This document shows positions 1 through 5,899 of a DNA stretch of 6,133 nucleotides, piece by piece; position 1 is the stretch's first letter; the number at the start of each line of letters is the position of its first letter. Origin of the DNA: Caulobacteraceae bacterium (GTDB lineage: Bacteria; Pseudomonadota; Alphaproteobacteria; Caulobacterales; Caulobacteraceae); the NCBI GenBank assembly GCA_030151985.1, contig JASLDZ010000324.1, forward strand, positions 1-6,133, read 5' to 3'. The notes beneath the pieces were generated by a model that was not told the origin of the DNA, ran no database searches, and worked only from the letters and a program-made list of their open reading frames with translations. The translations under genes and the position numbers were made by a program.

Positions 1-340
1 CGAGGGCGGGCAGGTGCTGATCATCGGCTCGATCAGCGCCGAGATCCACGCGCCGGGCGAGAGCGTCTACTCCACCACCAAGGCGGGCCTCGCCGCCTTC
101 GCCGAGACGCTGCGCAAGGAGGTGGAGGCGCGGGGCGTGCGTGTGGGCCTCGTGGAGCCCGGCTCCGTCGGTTCGGACATGCAGGAGTCCTCGCCCGGGG
201 AGCAGCGGGAGAAGATCGCCCGCGCGGAGATGCTCTGCGCCGAAGACATCGCGGAGGCCGCCGCCTTCATGCTGACCCGTCCCGAGCGCGTCGACATCCT
301 CACCCTGCGCATCGAGCCCCGCATCCAGGAACTGGCGTGA
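1..340 (+). CDS. Short-chain dehydrogenase/reductase (SDR), C-terminal part only
   Basis: The 5' end lies outside the window; the reading frame is open from base 2 (E-G-G-Q-V-L-I-I-G-S) to a TGA at 338-340. What is visible is the catalytic half of a classical NAD(P)-dependent SDR. The probable catalytic Ser is encoded at 29-31 (I-G-S-I-S-A), and Tyr and Lys of the YxxxK motif are at 68-70 and 80-82 (Y-S-T-T-K). The 13-residue Ser-Tyr spacing is normal for the family. A V-E-P-G-S motif follows, matching the usual PG loop after the YxxxK helix. The C-terminus (R-V-D-I-L-T-L-R-I-E-P-R-I-Q) resembles the YdfG/serine-dehydrogenase-like branch rather than the FabG/IdnO branch, which ends in a VDGG motif. 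The N-terminal Rossmann cofactor motif is not visible, so NAD versus NADP preference and substrate cannot be judged. Its stop overlaps the start of the next dehydrogenase gene, suggesting one operon. Confidence 0.9.
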   Translation, partial: EGGQVLIIGSISAEIHAPGESVYSTTKAGLAAFAETLRKEVEARGVRVGLVEPGSVGSDMQESSPGEQREKIARAEMLCAEDIAEAAAFMLTRPERVDILTLRIEPRIQELA

Positions 341-1389
341 AGGCCGCGCTGAAGACGGGCGACGGCCGCTTCCGAATCGAGGAGGTCGAGGAGCCCGTAC
401 TGCCCGCCCCCGACTGGGTCAAGGCGCGGGTGCGCGTCGCCGGCATCTGCGGCACCGACCTGCGCCACTGGGAGAAGCCGGACGAGCACCTGCACAACCA
501 CATCGTCGGCCACGAGCTGGCGGGCGAGGTGGTCGAGGTGGGGGCGGCGGTCACCCGGTTTTCGCCGGGAGACCGCGTGGTCGTGGAGACGGTGCTGGGC
601 TGCGGCCACTGCGAATGGTGCCGCGCGCGCCGCTACAACCTCTGCCCCGACCTCTATCCCACGCGCACGCGGAGCGTCTCCCGCGCCTACGCGGAGTTCG
701 TGGTCGGGCCTGAGCACAAGTTCTACACGCTGCCCGACCAGGTCGGCTTCGACGACGCGGCGCTGATCGACACCTTCTCGGTGTGCCTGCACGCGCAGCA
801 CCTGAGCGGTCTCACCGTCAACGACAAGGTGGCGGTGATCGGCGCAGGGCCTATCGGGCTCGGCCAGCTGATGCTCGCCAAGGCCAGCGGCGCCGACGTG
901 ATCATCTTCGATACGGTCGACCACTCGCTGGAGGTCGCCCGAAAGCTCGGCGCCGACGCGGTGGTGAACGCCGCGCGCGAGGACCCGGTCGAGGCGGCGC
1001 GCGCCTTCACCGGCGGCCGCGGCGTCGACATCGCCTTCGAGTGCGTGGGCGGCGAGCGCATGCCCACCACCCTGCCTCAGGCCACCCGCATGGCGCGCCG
1101 GGGCGGACGGGTGGTCATCGTCGGCGGCTTCGATCCCGGCGAGACGGCGATCCCGCTGGAGTGGCAGCGCATCCAGATGTCGGAGATCCAGCTGATCCCC
1201 AGCGCCAGCTTCGCGCTGCGCGACATCTACCCGGAGGAAGCCGAGGTCCTGGAGCTGATCGCCCGCGGCAAGCTCCGCACGCAGGAGCTGATCACCCATC
1301 GCTTCCCGCTGGACGAGATCAACCGCGCCTTCGAAGTGGCGCAGGCGAAGGACGACACCGGAGCGATCTTCGTCGGCCTGTTCATCTGA
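337..1389 (+). CDS. Zinc-dependent medium-chain alcohol/polyol dehydrogenase (MDR superfamily)
   Basis: A complete 350-residue protein of the zinc-containing MDR family (alcohol, sorbitol and threonine dehydrogenase type), oxidising an alcohol or polyol to an aldehyde or ketone with a nicotinamide cofactor in the cytoplasm. Catalytic-zinc residues are C38 (I-C-G-T-D) and H59-E60 (G-H-E). The structural-zinc lobe has C89, C92, C95 and C103. The Rossmann motif is G169-A-G171-P-I-G174, and D192 ends the second strand, which usually means NAD(H). At the position where polyol dehydrogenases often carry a Glu zinc ligand (E-P-L-S-V), this protein has D145 (I-D-T-F-S-V). The GTG start at 337 overlaps the preceding SDR stop as GTGA and has AGGA at 327-330, six bases upstream, so coupled translation is likely. 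The N-terminus (K-A-A-L-K-T-G-D-G) fits the family start. The exact substrate is not identifiable; a sugar alcohol or sugar acid is plausible. Confidence 0.93.
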   Translation: MKAALKTGDGRFRIEEVEEPVLPAPDWVKARVRVAGICGTDLRHWEKPDEHLHNHIVGHELAGEVVEVGAAVTRFSPGDRVVVETVLGCGHCEWCRARRYNLCPDLYPTRTRSVSRAYAEFVVGPEHKFYTLPDQVGFDDAALIDTFSVCLHAQHLSGLTVNDKVAVIGAGPIGLGQLMLAKASGADVIIFDTVDHSLEVARKLGADAVVNAAREDPVEAARAFTGGRGVDIAFECVGGERMPTTLPQATRMARRGGRVVIVGGFDPGETAIPLEWQRIQMSEIQLIPSASFALRDIYPEEAEVLELIARGKLRTQELITHRFPLDEINRAFEVAQAKDDTGAIFVGLFI

Positions 1390-1456
1390 AAGCTTGGGGG
1401 CGCATCCGCGCCGGTTTCGCCCCTGTCGGAGCTGCGGGACGCGCCCTTCTGATGGT

Positions 1457-1476
1457 GGCGGACCCCACGGGGCGCC
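1457..1476. terminator. Weak GC-rich hairpin between the dehydrogenase and tRNA-Gly genes
   Basis: The sequence can fold as GGCG/CGCC (1473-1476 with 1457-1460), then a two-base bulge, then three more G-C pairs closing a four-base loop. It starts one base after the tRNA CCA end on the - strand and could stop tRNA transcription, or act in reverse for the dehydrogenase mRNA. No T-tract follows on either strand, so intrinsic termination is only a possibility. A second possible stem (GGGGCG at 1397-1402 with CGCCCC at 1418-1423, 15-base loop) sits just after the dehydrogenase stop and also lacks a T-run. Confidence 0.22.
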
Positions 1477-1477
1477 T

Positions 1478-1551
1478 TGGAGCGGGCGGCGGGAATCGAA
1501 CCCGCACGAAAAGCTTGGGAAGCTTTCAGGCTACCACTACATCACGCCCGC
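1478..1551 (-). tRNA. tRNA-Gly (anticodon CCC)
   Basis: Read on the - strand, this is a complete 74-base tRNA with an encoded CCA. The acceptor stem GCGGGCG (1545-1551) pairs perfectly with CGCCCGC, followed by discriminator T and CCA (1478-1480). The anticodon arm is AAAGC-TTCCCAA-GCTTT, a perfect 5-bp stem with a seven-base loop; the CCC anticodon corresponds to + strand 1517-1519. The T arm is GCGGG-TTCGATT-CCCGC, also perfect. The D arm contains the conserved GGTAG but only a weak short stem. The anticodon decodes GGG. The tRNA is transcribed opposite to the flanking dehydrogenase and gluconokinase genes, and nothing suggests an intron, a truncation or an integrated element at its 3' end. 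Confidence 0.96.
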
Positions 1552-1562
1552 GCTCGACGGCC

Positions 1563-1591
1563 GTTCTAGCCAAGGCGACGGGAGCTGTCGA
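1563..1591 (-). promoter_or_regulatory. Probable sigma-70 promoter for tRNA-Gly
   Basis: On the - strand, TCGACA (1586-1591) lies 17 bases upstream of TAGAAC (1563-1568). These resemble the TTGACA and TATAAT boxes at ideal spacing. The -10 box ends 11 bases before the mature tRNA 5' end at 1551, implying a very short leader, as is common for tRNA genes. The site lies within the spacer just upstream of the oppositely oriented gluconokinase gene. Assignment is by pattern only. Confidence 0.5.
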
Positions 1592-1620
1592 CTGCGGCGG
1601 ATCGGGCGGAGCTCAGGGCC

Positions 1621-2148
1621 GTGCAGCTGGTCGTGATGGGCGTCTCGGGCGCGGGGAAGTCGACGTTGGGCGCGGCGGTCGCGCAGGCGCTCGGCTGGGC
1701 GCTGGTGGAGGCCGATGACCTGCATCCGGCCGCGAACGTCGCCGCCATGCGGGCGGGTCGCGCCCTGAACGACGCCCAACGTGCGCCCTGGCTCGACGCC
1801 GTTGGCGTGCGGATGGCCGCGCTGGAAGCCGGGGAGCGCGACGCGGTGGTCTGCTGCTCGGCGCTGAAGGCGACCTATCGCGCGCGGCTGGCGAGGGCGT
1901 CCGGCGACGTGCGCTTCGTCATGCTCGGGATCGACCCGCCGCTCGCGCGGGCCCGCGTCGCCGGGCGGAGCGGCCACTACATGCCCGTGGAGCTGGTGGA
2001 CAGCCAGTTCGAGGCGCTGGAGCCGCCCGCGCCTTGCGAGACCGCTCTGACGCTGGACGCGGCGGCCCCGCTGCAGGCGAACGTGGAGGAGGTGCTCGCC
2101 TTCGTCCGTCGCGCGGCGTTCAGCGCCACGCCCGGAAGTGCTTGCTGA
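1621..2148 (+). CDS. gntK: Gluconokinase (GntK/IdnK family)
   Basis: A 175-residue kinase that phosphorylates D-gluconate with ATP to 6-phosphogluconate, the entry to the pentose phosphate and Entner-Doudoroff routes; cytoplasmic. The length matches the family. Visible motifs, in order, are the P-loop G7-V-S-G-A-G-K-S-T15, the substrate-side signature A31-D-D-L-H-P36, the N50-D...R54-x-P-W57-L segment, C79-S-A-L-K-A-T-Y-R87, R116-S-G-H119-Y, and S128-Q-F-E-A-L-E-P-P136; all are typical of gluconate kinases. The GTG start at 1621 is chosen because GGAG at 1608-1611 lies nine bases upstream and because the first strand (Q-L-V-V-M-G-V-S-G) is then complete. An ATG at 1636 would leave almost no first strand. 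No gluconate transporter, gntR, edd or eda gene is visible beside it. It stands alone between a divergent tRNA gene and a convergent dcd, whose 3' end it overlaps by 29 bases. Confidence 0.93.
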   Translation: MQLVVMGVSGAGKSTLGAAVAQALGWALVEADDLHPAANVAAMRAGRALNDAQRAPWLDAVGVRMAALEAGERDAVVCCSALKATYRARLARASGDVRFVMLGIDPPLARARVAGRSGHYMPVELVDSQFEALEPPAPCETALTLDAAAPLQANVEEVLAFVRRAAFSATPGSAC

Positions 2149-3142
2149 GCTTCAGGCCCTGCCGCTGGTAGTGGCTGCCGTCGTGGCCGTAGAGCCGGGC
2201 GGGGCGCTCGGTCAGGGGCTCGAACACCAGGCGCGCGACCGTCTGGCCGTCCTCCAGCAGGAAGGGCGTCTCGTGGCTCCGGACCTCCAGCACCGACTTG
2301 GAGCCCACCGCGTCCACCTCCTCGGTGCCGAAGCCAGGGTCGAAGAAGCCCGCGTAGTGGACGCGGAACTCGCCCACGCTGGGGTCGATGGGGGTCATCT
2401 CGGCCGCCTGCATGGCCGGGATCTCGGTCGGCTCCTTGGAGGCCAGGATGTAGAACTCGCCGGGATCGAGCAGGAGCTCGCCCTTCCGCGGCTCCAGCGG
2501 CTGCCAGTAGTCGGCGGGGTCGTGGCCGTCCTCGTGGTCGAGGTCGATCACCGGCGCGTGGCGGCGTCCACGGAAGCCGGCGAGCTCGCCCGTGAGGTCC
2601 ACGCCGACGCTCTTCACCGACAGCGCGGCGGGGCGGCCCCGCTTCAGCCGCAGCTGGTTCAGCCGCGTGCCCGTGCGCACGAGCACGGAGAAGGTCTGCG
2701 GCGCGATCTCGATGAAGGTCGGGCCGTGGTAGCCCTCCGCGATGTCGTCGAACGCCGGCCCGTGGTCGGTGAGCAGGCGCACGAACACGTCCACCCGGCC
2801 GGTGGAGCTCTTGGGGTTGGCGCGGCCGGACACGCCAGGGGGCAGCGCCAGCCGCTCCTGCAGCTCGGCGATGTAGACGCAGCCCTTCTCCAGCACCGCG
2901 CCGCGGGTGAGGTCGAGCTCGTGCATAGCCACATCGGCCAGACGCTCGCGCACGGTGCGGCCCAGGCCCGGCAGGAAGCTCGCCCGCACCCGCCAGCAGC
3001 GGCCGCCCAGCCGCAGGTCGAGGCTGGCGGGCTGGGTCTGGTCGGGCAGCCAGGCGCTCTCGGCGGCGATGGCGCCCGAGCCGCAGAGCGAGACCAGCGT
3101 CTGGTAGGGGAGGATGCCCGCGGGCGGGTCGCGATCCGTCAT
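2120..3142 (-). CDS. dcd: dCTP deaminase, long two-domain form
   Basis: A 340-residue protein converting dCTP to dUTP plus ammonia, supplying dUTP for dTMP synthesis. It belongs to the long alphaproteobacterial dCTP deaminase family, about twice the length of the E. coli enzyme (about 190 residues). Each half reads as a dUTPase/Dcd-like beta fold. In the N-half, P38-A-S-L-D-L-R-L-G46 matches the Dcd strand motif, P110-K-S-S-T-G-R116 matches the phosphate-binding S-S-x-x-R motif, and E145 (F-I-E-I) sits where the catalytic Glu is expected. In the C-half, L225-D-P-G-E, H262-Y-A-G-F-F-D-P-G-F-G272 and L285-E286-V correspond to the later Dcd motifs, but the S-S-x-x-R motif is replaced by S-V-G-E-F-R. 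The ATG at 3142 begins M-T-D-R-D-P-P-A-G-I-L-P, a natural family start. An in-frame TTG at 3181 would add 13 residues running from the repeat element. No good ribosome-binding site precedes the ATG; an AGGGGAGG (3171-3178) is 28 bases away. Confidence 0.92.
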   Translation of the reverse strand: MTDRDPPAGILPYQTLVSLCGSGAIAAESAWLPDQTQPASLDLRLGGRCWRVRASFLPGLGRTVRERLADVAMHELDLTRGAVLEKGCVYIAELQERLALPPGVSGRANPKSSTGRVDVFVRLLTDHGPAFDDIAEGYHGPTFIEIAPQTFSVLVRTGTRLNQLRLKRGRPAALSVKSVGVDLTGELAGFRGRRHAPVIDLDHEDGHDPADYWQPLEPRKGELLLDPGEFYILASKEPTEIPAMQAAEMTPIDPSVGEFRVHYAGFFDPGFGTEEVDAVGSKSVLEVRSHETPFLLEDGQTVARLVFEPLTERPARLYGHDGSHYQRQGLKLSKHFRAWR

Positions 3143-3175
3143 GGACTCGGGGATGGTAGAGAGCCGATCGCCTCC

Positions 3176-3299
3176 CCTCAATCCCGCTCATCCCCGCGCA
3201 GGCGGGGACCCAGGCTTCTTGCGGGCAAAGCGCGAGAGACGTCGGTCGGAACGAAGCAAGTCTGGGTCCCCGCATGCGCGGGGATGAGCGGGGGTGAGG
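3176..3299. repeat. Paired inverted palindromic repeat (REP/BIME-like element)
   Basis: Two 42-base copies in opposite orientation, at 3176-3217 and 3258-3299, match at 38 of 42 positions and are separated by a 40-base unique centre. Each copy contains its own hairpin with a perfect 6-bp stem, CCCCGC/GCGGGG (3192-3197 with 3202-3207, and 3268-3273 with 3278-3283), and a four-base loop. The copies are flanked by shared CCGCTCAT and ACCCAG blocks. The whole could also form one long cruciform-like hairpin. Its position in the short gap between the GH31 stop (3303) and the dcd start (3142) is typical of intergenic REP-like elements of proteobacteria. When read through, such elements yield the familiar spurious peptides W-V-P-A-C-A-G-M and R-L-R-G-D-E. 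It may terminate or stabilise the GH31 mRNA, and it separates dcd from upstream transcription. No transposase gene or target-site duplication is seen. Confidence 0.88.
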
Positions 3300-3302
3300 A
3301 GG

Positions 3303-5765
3303 CTAGCCAGGCGTCAATCGCCAGCTCGCCGCCCGCCTCGGGTCGGGCGTGGTGAAGCTGGCGGTGTGGGCGACCGCATCCACGATCGCCGCGCCGCCTG
3401 CGACCTTGGCCCCCGCCGCCGTCCAGCCGTGGACGACCACGCGCACCTCGCGCCACCAGGGCGCGTAAGACCCCTCGCGAGCCGCCGCCGAGACCGTCAC
3501 GCCGTCCGATGTCGCTTCGCAGCGGAACACCTGGCGCAGGAAGACGCCGCGCTCGAAGGCCCGGCTGGTCCCGTCGTCGTCGTAGAGCGAGCCCCGGCAG
3601 TCCTCGCCCGGCCAGACGTGCAGCTCCAGCGGGCCTTGCGGCGTCTCCGACAGGCTCTGCACCAGCGGCTGCTTCGGGATGATCGCCCCCGCCCGCACGT
3701 AGACCGGCAGCCGCTCCAGGCTGGGCGTCTCGGTCACGACGTCGAACGTCCGCGCCGGCTGGAACGGCCGGTTGTCGTAGCGCTCCGCCTTGGGCTCGGC
3801 GCCGGTCCAGTAGTCGACCCAGCGCCCCTTCGGCAGGCAGACGCGGTAGGGGGCGGGCGCCTCGGGCTGGGGCGGGGCGGCGATCAGAAGATCCGGGCCG
3901 AGCGTCCACGTCATGGAGGTGTCGCAGGGCGCGTCCAGCGCCTCGGGGTGATCGTAGAACACCGGCCGCGCGATCGGCGCGCCCGTGCGGTGCGCCTCCT
4001 CCGCCAGGCCGTAGAGGTAGGGCATGAGGCGGTAGCGCTCCTCCACGTAGCGGCGGCGGATCGCCTCGTGCTCGGGCCCGTCCATCCAGGGCTCCTTGCG
4101 GGGCGTGCCCTTGGCGGAATGGCCGCGGAACAGCGGCAGGAAGGCCTGCACCTCGAACCACTTGGTCGCGAGCTCGGCCGTCGGCGCGCCGCCGAAGCCC
4201 GGCACGTCCACGGCGGTGAAGGCGAAACCGCTCATCCCGAGGTTCAGCGTCTGGGCGACGCCGAGCTTGAGCTGGCTCCAGGTCGACTCGTTGTCGCCCG
4301 TCCAGGTCACCGCCCACTTCTGCCCGCCCGCGAAGGTCGAGCGGGTCATCACGAACGGGCGGCTGTCGGGCTTCAGCTTCAGCAGCCCCTCGTAGGTGGC
4401 CTGAGTGTTCAGGAGGCCGGTGAGGTTGTGCACCTCCGCGTGCGTCGCCGTGCGGGACGCGAAGCCGGGCGCCTCGATCCGCTGGCGGGCGTCCAGCGGG
4501 ATGGTCTTGGTCGGCGTCGAGAAGACCGAGGGCTCGTTCATGTCGTTCCAAAACCCGGCCACACCGTCGTTCACGAAATCCGCGTAGAGGCCGCCCCACC
4601 ACGTCCGCGCCGGGGCCGAGGTGAAGTCCGGGAACACGGCCGGGCCGGGCCACACCTCGCCCGAGAACACCGAGCCGTCGGCCGCGTGCACGAAGGCGTC
4701 GGCCTTCAGCCCGCTGGCGTAGGGCGCGTAGCCGGAGTCGCCCGGCGTTTTGGCGACGTGCAGGTCGGTGATGGTGACGAGGTTCACGCCCCGCGCCCTC
4801 AGGTCGACCACGAAGCGGGGGAAGTCGGGGAACGCCTTGGCGTCCACCGTGAACGGCCGGTTGCGGTCCTGGTAGTCGATGTCCAGCCACAGCACGTCGA
4901 GCGGGAAGCGGTCCCGGCGGAAGCGGTCGACGACGCCCCGCGCCTCCTCGGCGCTCATGTAGCTGTAGCGCGACTGCTGGTAGCCCAGCGACCACTTGGG
5001 CGGCATCGCGGGATGTCCCGTGAGGTCCGCGTAGCGCTCCACCACCGGCTTCACGCCGCCCGCGCCGCCCGCGATGACGTAGTAGTCCACCGGCCCGCCG
5101 TCGGCCTCCAGCTCCAGCACTTTCGCGTCACGGTGGCCGAGGTCGAAGCTGGAACGCCACGGGTCGTCCAGCAGCAAGCCCCAGCTGCCGCCCGGCCCGC
5201 CCGCCGCGACCACGAACGGGATCGACTTGTAGATCGGGTCGACCGTCTCGTTCACGCCCGTGTCGGTGTTCCAGTTGACGAAGCTGCGGCCGCCCCGGTC
5301 CAGCGGCCCCGTCTTGTCGCCCAGCGCGAAGTAGCGCTCGCCTGGGGGCCTCGTCTTGCTCAGGGTGAAGCGGGCGCCCTCGAAGGCGAACGGGGTGCCG
5401 GGCGCGTCGGACAGGATGGCGCGGCCCGCGGCGTCCTCGATCCGCACCGCCAGCGTCGCCCGGTCGACCCTCACGGTCAGGGCGGCGGTGCTCATCCCCG
5501 CGCTGGCCTTGTCCGACACGTCGCGGACGGCCGCGCGGCCGGCGCGGAGGCCGGCGGGGACCGACCAGGAGGCGTCCTCGCCCAGCGTCCCGTCGGGTGC
5601 GACCCGCACCCTCAGGATGTCCGGGGCCAGCGCGTCCACCCGCACCAGCGCCGCTCCCCGCCGGACCTCCAGCGTGCCGGGCTCCGACGCGCGGGCCACG
5701 CTTGCTCCGGCGACCAGGAGGAGGGCGGTCGCGGCGGCGCGGCCGGCGGCGGGCGGGGACGTCAT
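3303..5765 (-). CDS. Secreted GH31 alpha-glucosidase
   Basis: An 820-residue glycoside hydrolase of family 31, a retaining exo-enzyme that removes alpha-linked glucose from non-reducing ends. Residues 1-26 look like a Sec signal peptide: R9, a hydrophobic Ala/Leu stretch 10-24, and A24-R-A26 before a likely cut at S27. No lipobox Cys is present, so a periplasmic or exported enzyme is expected. An N-terminal beta-sandwich (about 30-250) is followed by the catalytic barrel from about W258 (P-P-K-W-S-L-G-Y-Q). W293-L-D-I-D297 is the usual first-strand motif, W-N-D408-M-N-E carries the nucleophile, and T-G-D491-N carries the acid/base. F-R-G-H-S...G-T-P-R-K-E-P-W is the late barrel signature. C-terminal beta domains complete the normal family length. 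The ATG at 5765 is the only in-frame start that keeps the signal peptide, yet no Shine-Dalgarno sequence is visible before it. The substrate (maltose, isomaltose, other alpha-glucosides or alpha-xylosides) cannot be fixed by reading. The stop is TAG at 3303-3305. Confidence 0.95.
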   Translation of the reverse strand: MTSPPAAGRAAATALLLVAGASVARASEPGTLEVRRGAALVRVDALAPDILRVRVAPDGTLGEDASWSVPAGLRAGRAAVRDVSDKASAGMSTAALTVRVDRATLAVRIEDAAGRAILSDAPGTPFAFEGARFTLSKTRPPGERYFALGDKTGPLDRGGRSFVNWNTDTGVNETVDPIYKSIPFVVAAGGPGGSWGLLLDDPWRSSFDLGHRDAKVLELEADGGPVDYYVIAGGAGGVKPVVERYADLTGHPAMPPKWSLGYQQSRYSYMSAEEARGVVDRFRRDRFPLDVLWLDIDYQDRNRPFTVDAKAFPDFPRFVVDLRARGVNLVTITDLHVAKTPGDSGYAPYASGLKADAFVHAADGSVFSGEVWPGPAVFPDFTSAPARTWWGGLYADFVNDGVAGFWNDMNEPSVFSTPTKTIPLDARQRIEAPGFASRTATHAEVHNLTGLLNTQATYEGLLKLKPDSRPFVMTRSTFAGGQKWAVTWTGDNESTWSQLKLGVAQTLNLGMSGFAFTAVDVPGFGGAPTAELATKWFEVQAFLPLFRGHSAKGTPRKEPWMDGPEHEAIRRRYVEERYRLMPYLYGLAEEAHRTGAPIARPVFYDHPEALDAPCDTSMTWTLGPDLLIAAPPQPEAPAPYRVCLPKGRWVDYWTGAEPKAERYDNRPFQPARTFDVVTETPSLERLPVYVRAGAIIPKQPLVQSLSETPQGPLELHVWPGEDCRGSLYDDDGTSRAFERGVFLRQVFRCEATSDGVTVSAAAREGSYAPWWREVRVVVHGWTAAGAKVAGGAAIVDAVAHTASFTTPDPRRAASWRLTPG

Positions 5766-5823
5766 GCGGATATGGCAGCACAGGAGCGGAGCGCGGGCCA
5801 GCCTCCGGTCCGACCTTCGGCCG

Positions 5824-5848
5824 GTCGCGGCGTCGCGCTTGCGTCGCG
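5824..5848. promoter_or_regulatory. Three GTCGCG copies in the divergent spacer
   Basis: GTCGCG occurs at 5824-5829, 5832-5837 and 5843-5848, all in the same orientation. Starts are 8 and 11 bases apart, the latter about one helical turn. They lie midway between the start codons of the GH31 gene and the divergent gene. This could be a cluster of regulator half-sites, but in DNA this GC-rich short repeats also arise by chance, and no flanking -35/-10 pair is convincing. Confidence 0.25.
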
Positions 5849-5867
5849 GCTTCCCGAGACCCGCCAG

Positions 5868-5886
5868 CCGTCCCGGCGCGGGACGG
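5868..5886. promoter_or_regulatory. Perfect 8-bp dyad upstream of the divergent gene (candidate operator or leader hairpin)
   Basis: CCGTCCCG (5868-5875) and CGGGACGG (5879-5886) are exact inverted repeats around a three-base GCG centre. The dyad ends two bases before the GGAG ribosome-binding site (5889-5892) of the gene starting at 5900. As DNA it could be an operator shared by the divergent pair; as RNA it would be a tight hairpin abutting the ribosome-binding site. No regulator family can be named from the sequence. Confidence 0.4.
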
Positions 5887-5899
5887 TCGGAGCGTTCGC

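Noticed and set aside
67..1299. A 410-codon open frame on the - strand opposite the SDR and MDR genes
   Set aside because: It lies wholly antisense to two genes with clear family motifs, and its translation is rich in Arg, Asp, His and Gly with no recognisable domain. Long antisense frames are expected at this GC content.
1..1389. Assignment of the SDR/MDR pair as idnO/idnD
   Set aside because: The SDR C-terminus lacks the VDGG-type ending of IdnO-like enzymes and no idonate-specific residues can be recognised, so no gene symbols were given.
1389..1519. AAAGCTTGGG occurs both after the dehydrogenase stop (1389-1398) and in the tRNA anticodon region (1510-1519), as if a tRNA fragment or attachment site were duplicated
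   Set aside because: Only ten bases match; integrase attachment duplications normally involve the tRNA 3' half and lie beside an integrase gene, and none is present.
3176..3299. The palindromic units as a CRISPR array
   Set aside because: Only two copies exist and they are inverted rather than direct, with no further spacers or cas genes.
2138..3355. A 405-codon + strand frame opposite dcd
   Set aside because: Antisense to a well-supported dcd, with low-complexity His/Val/Ala/Leu-rich sequence; its end again contains repeat-derived W-V-P-A-C-A-G-M.
3178..4995. A 605-codon - strand frame covering part of the GH31 gene and the repeat
   Set aside because: It is a shifted frame of the GH31 gene, Arg/Ala/Gly-rich, and its tail is the typical read-through peptide of the palindromic repeat.
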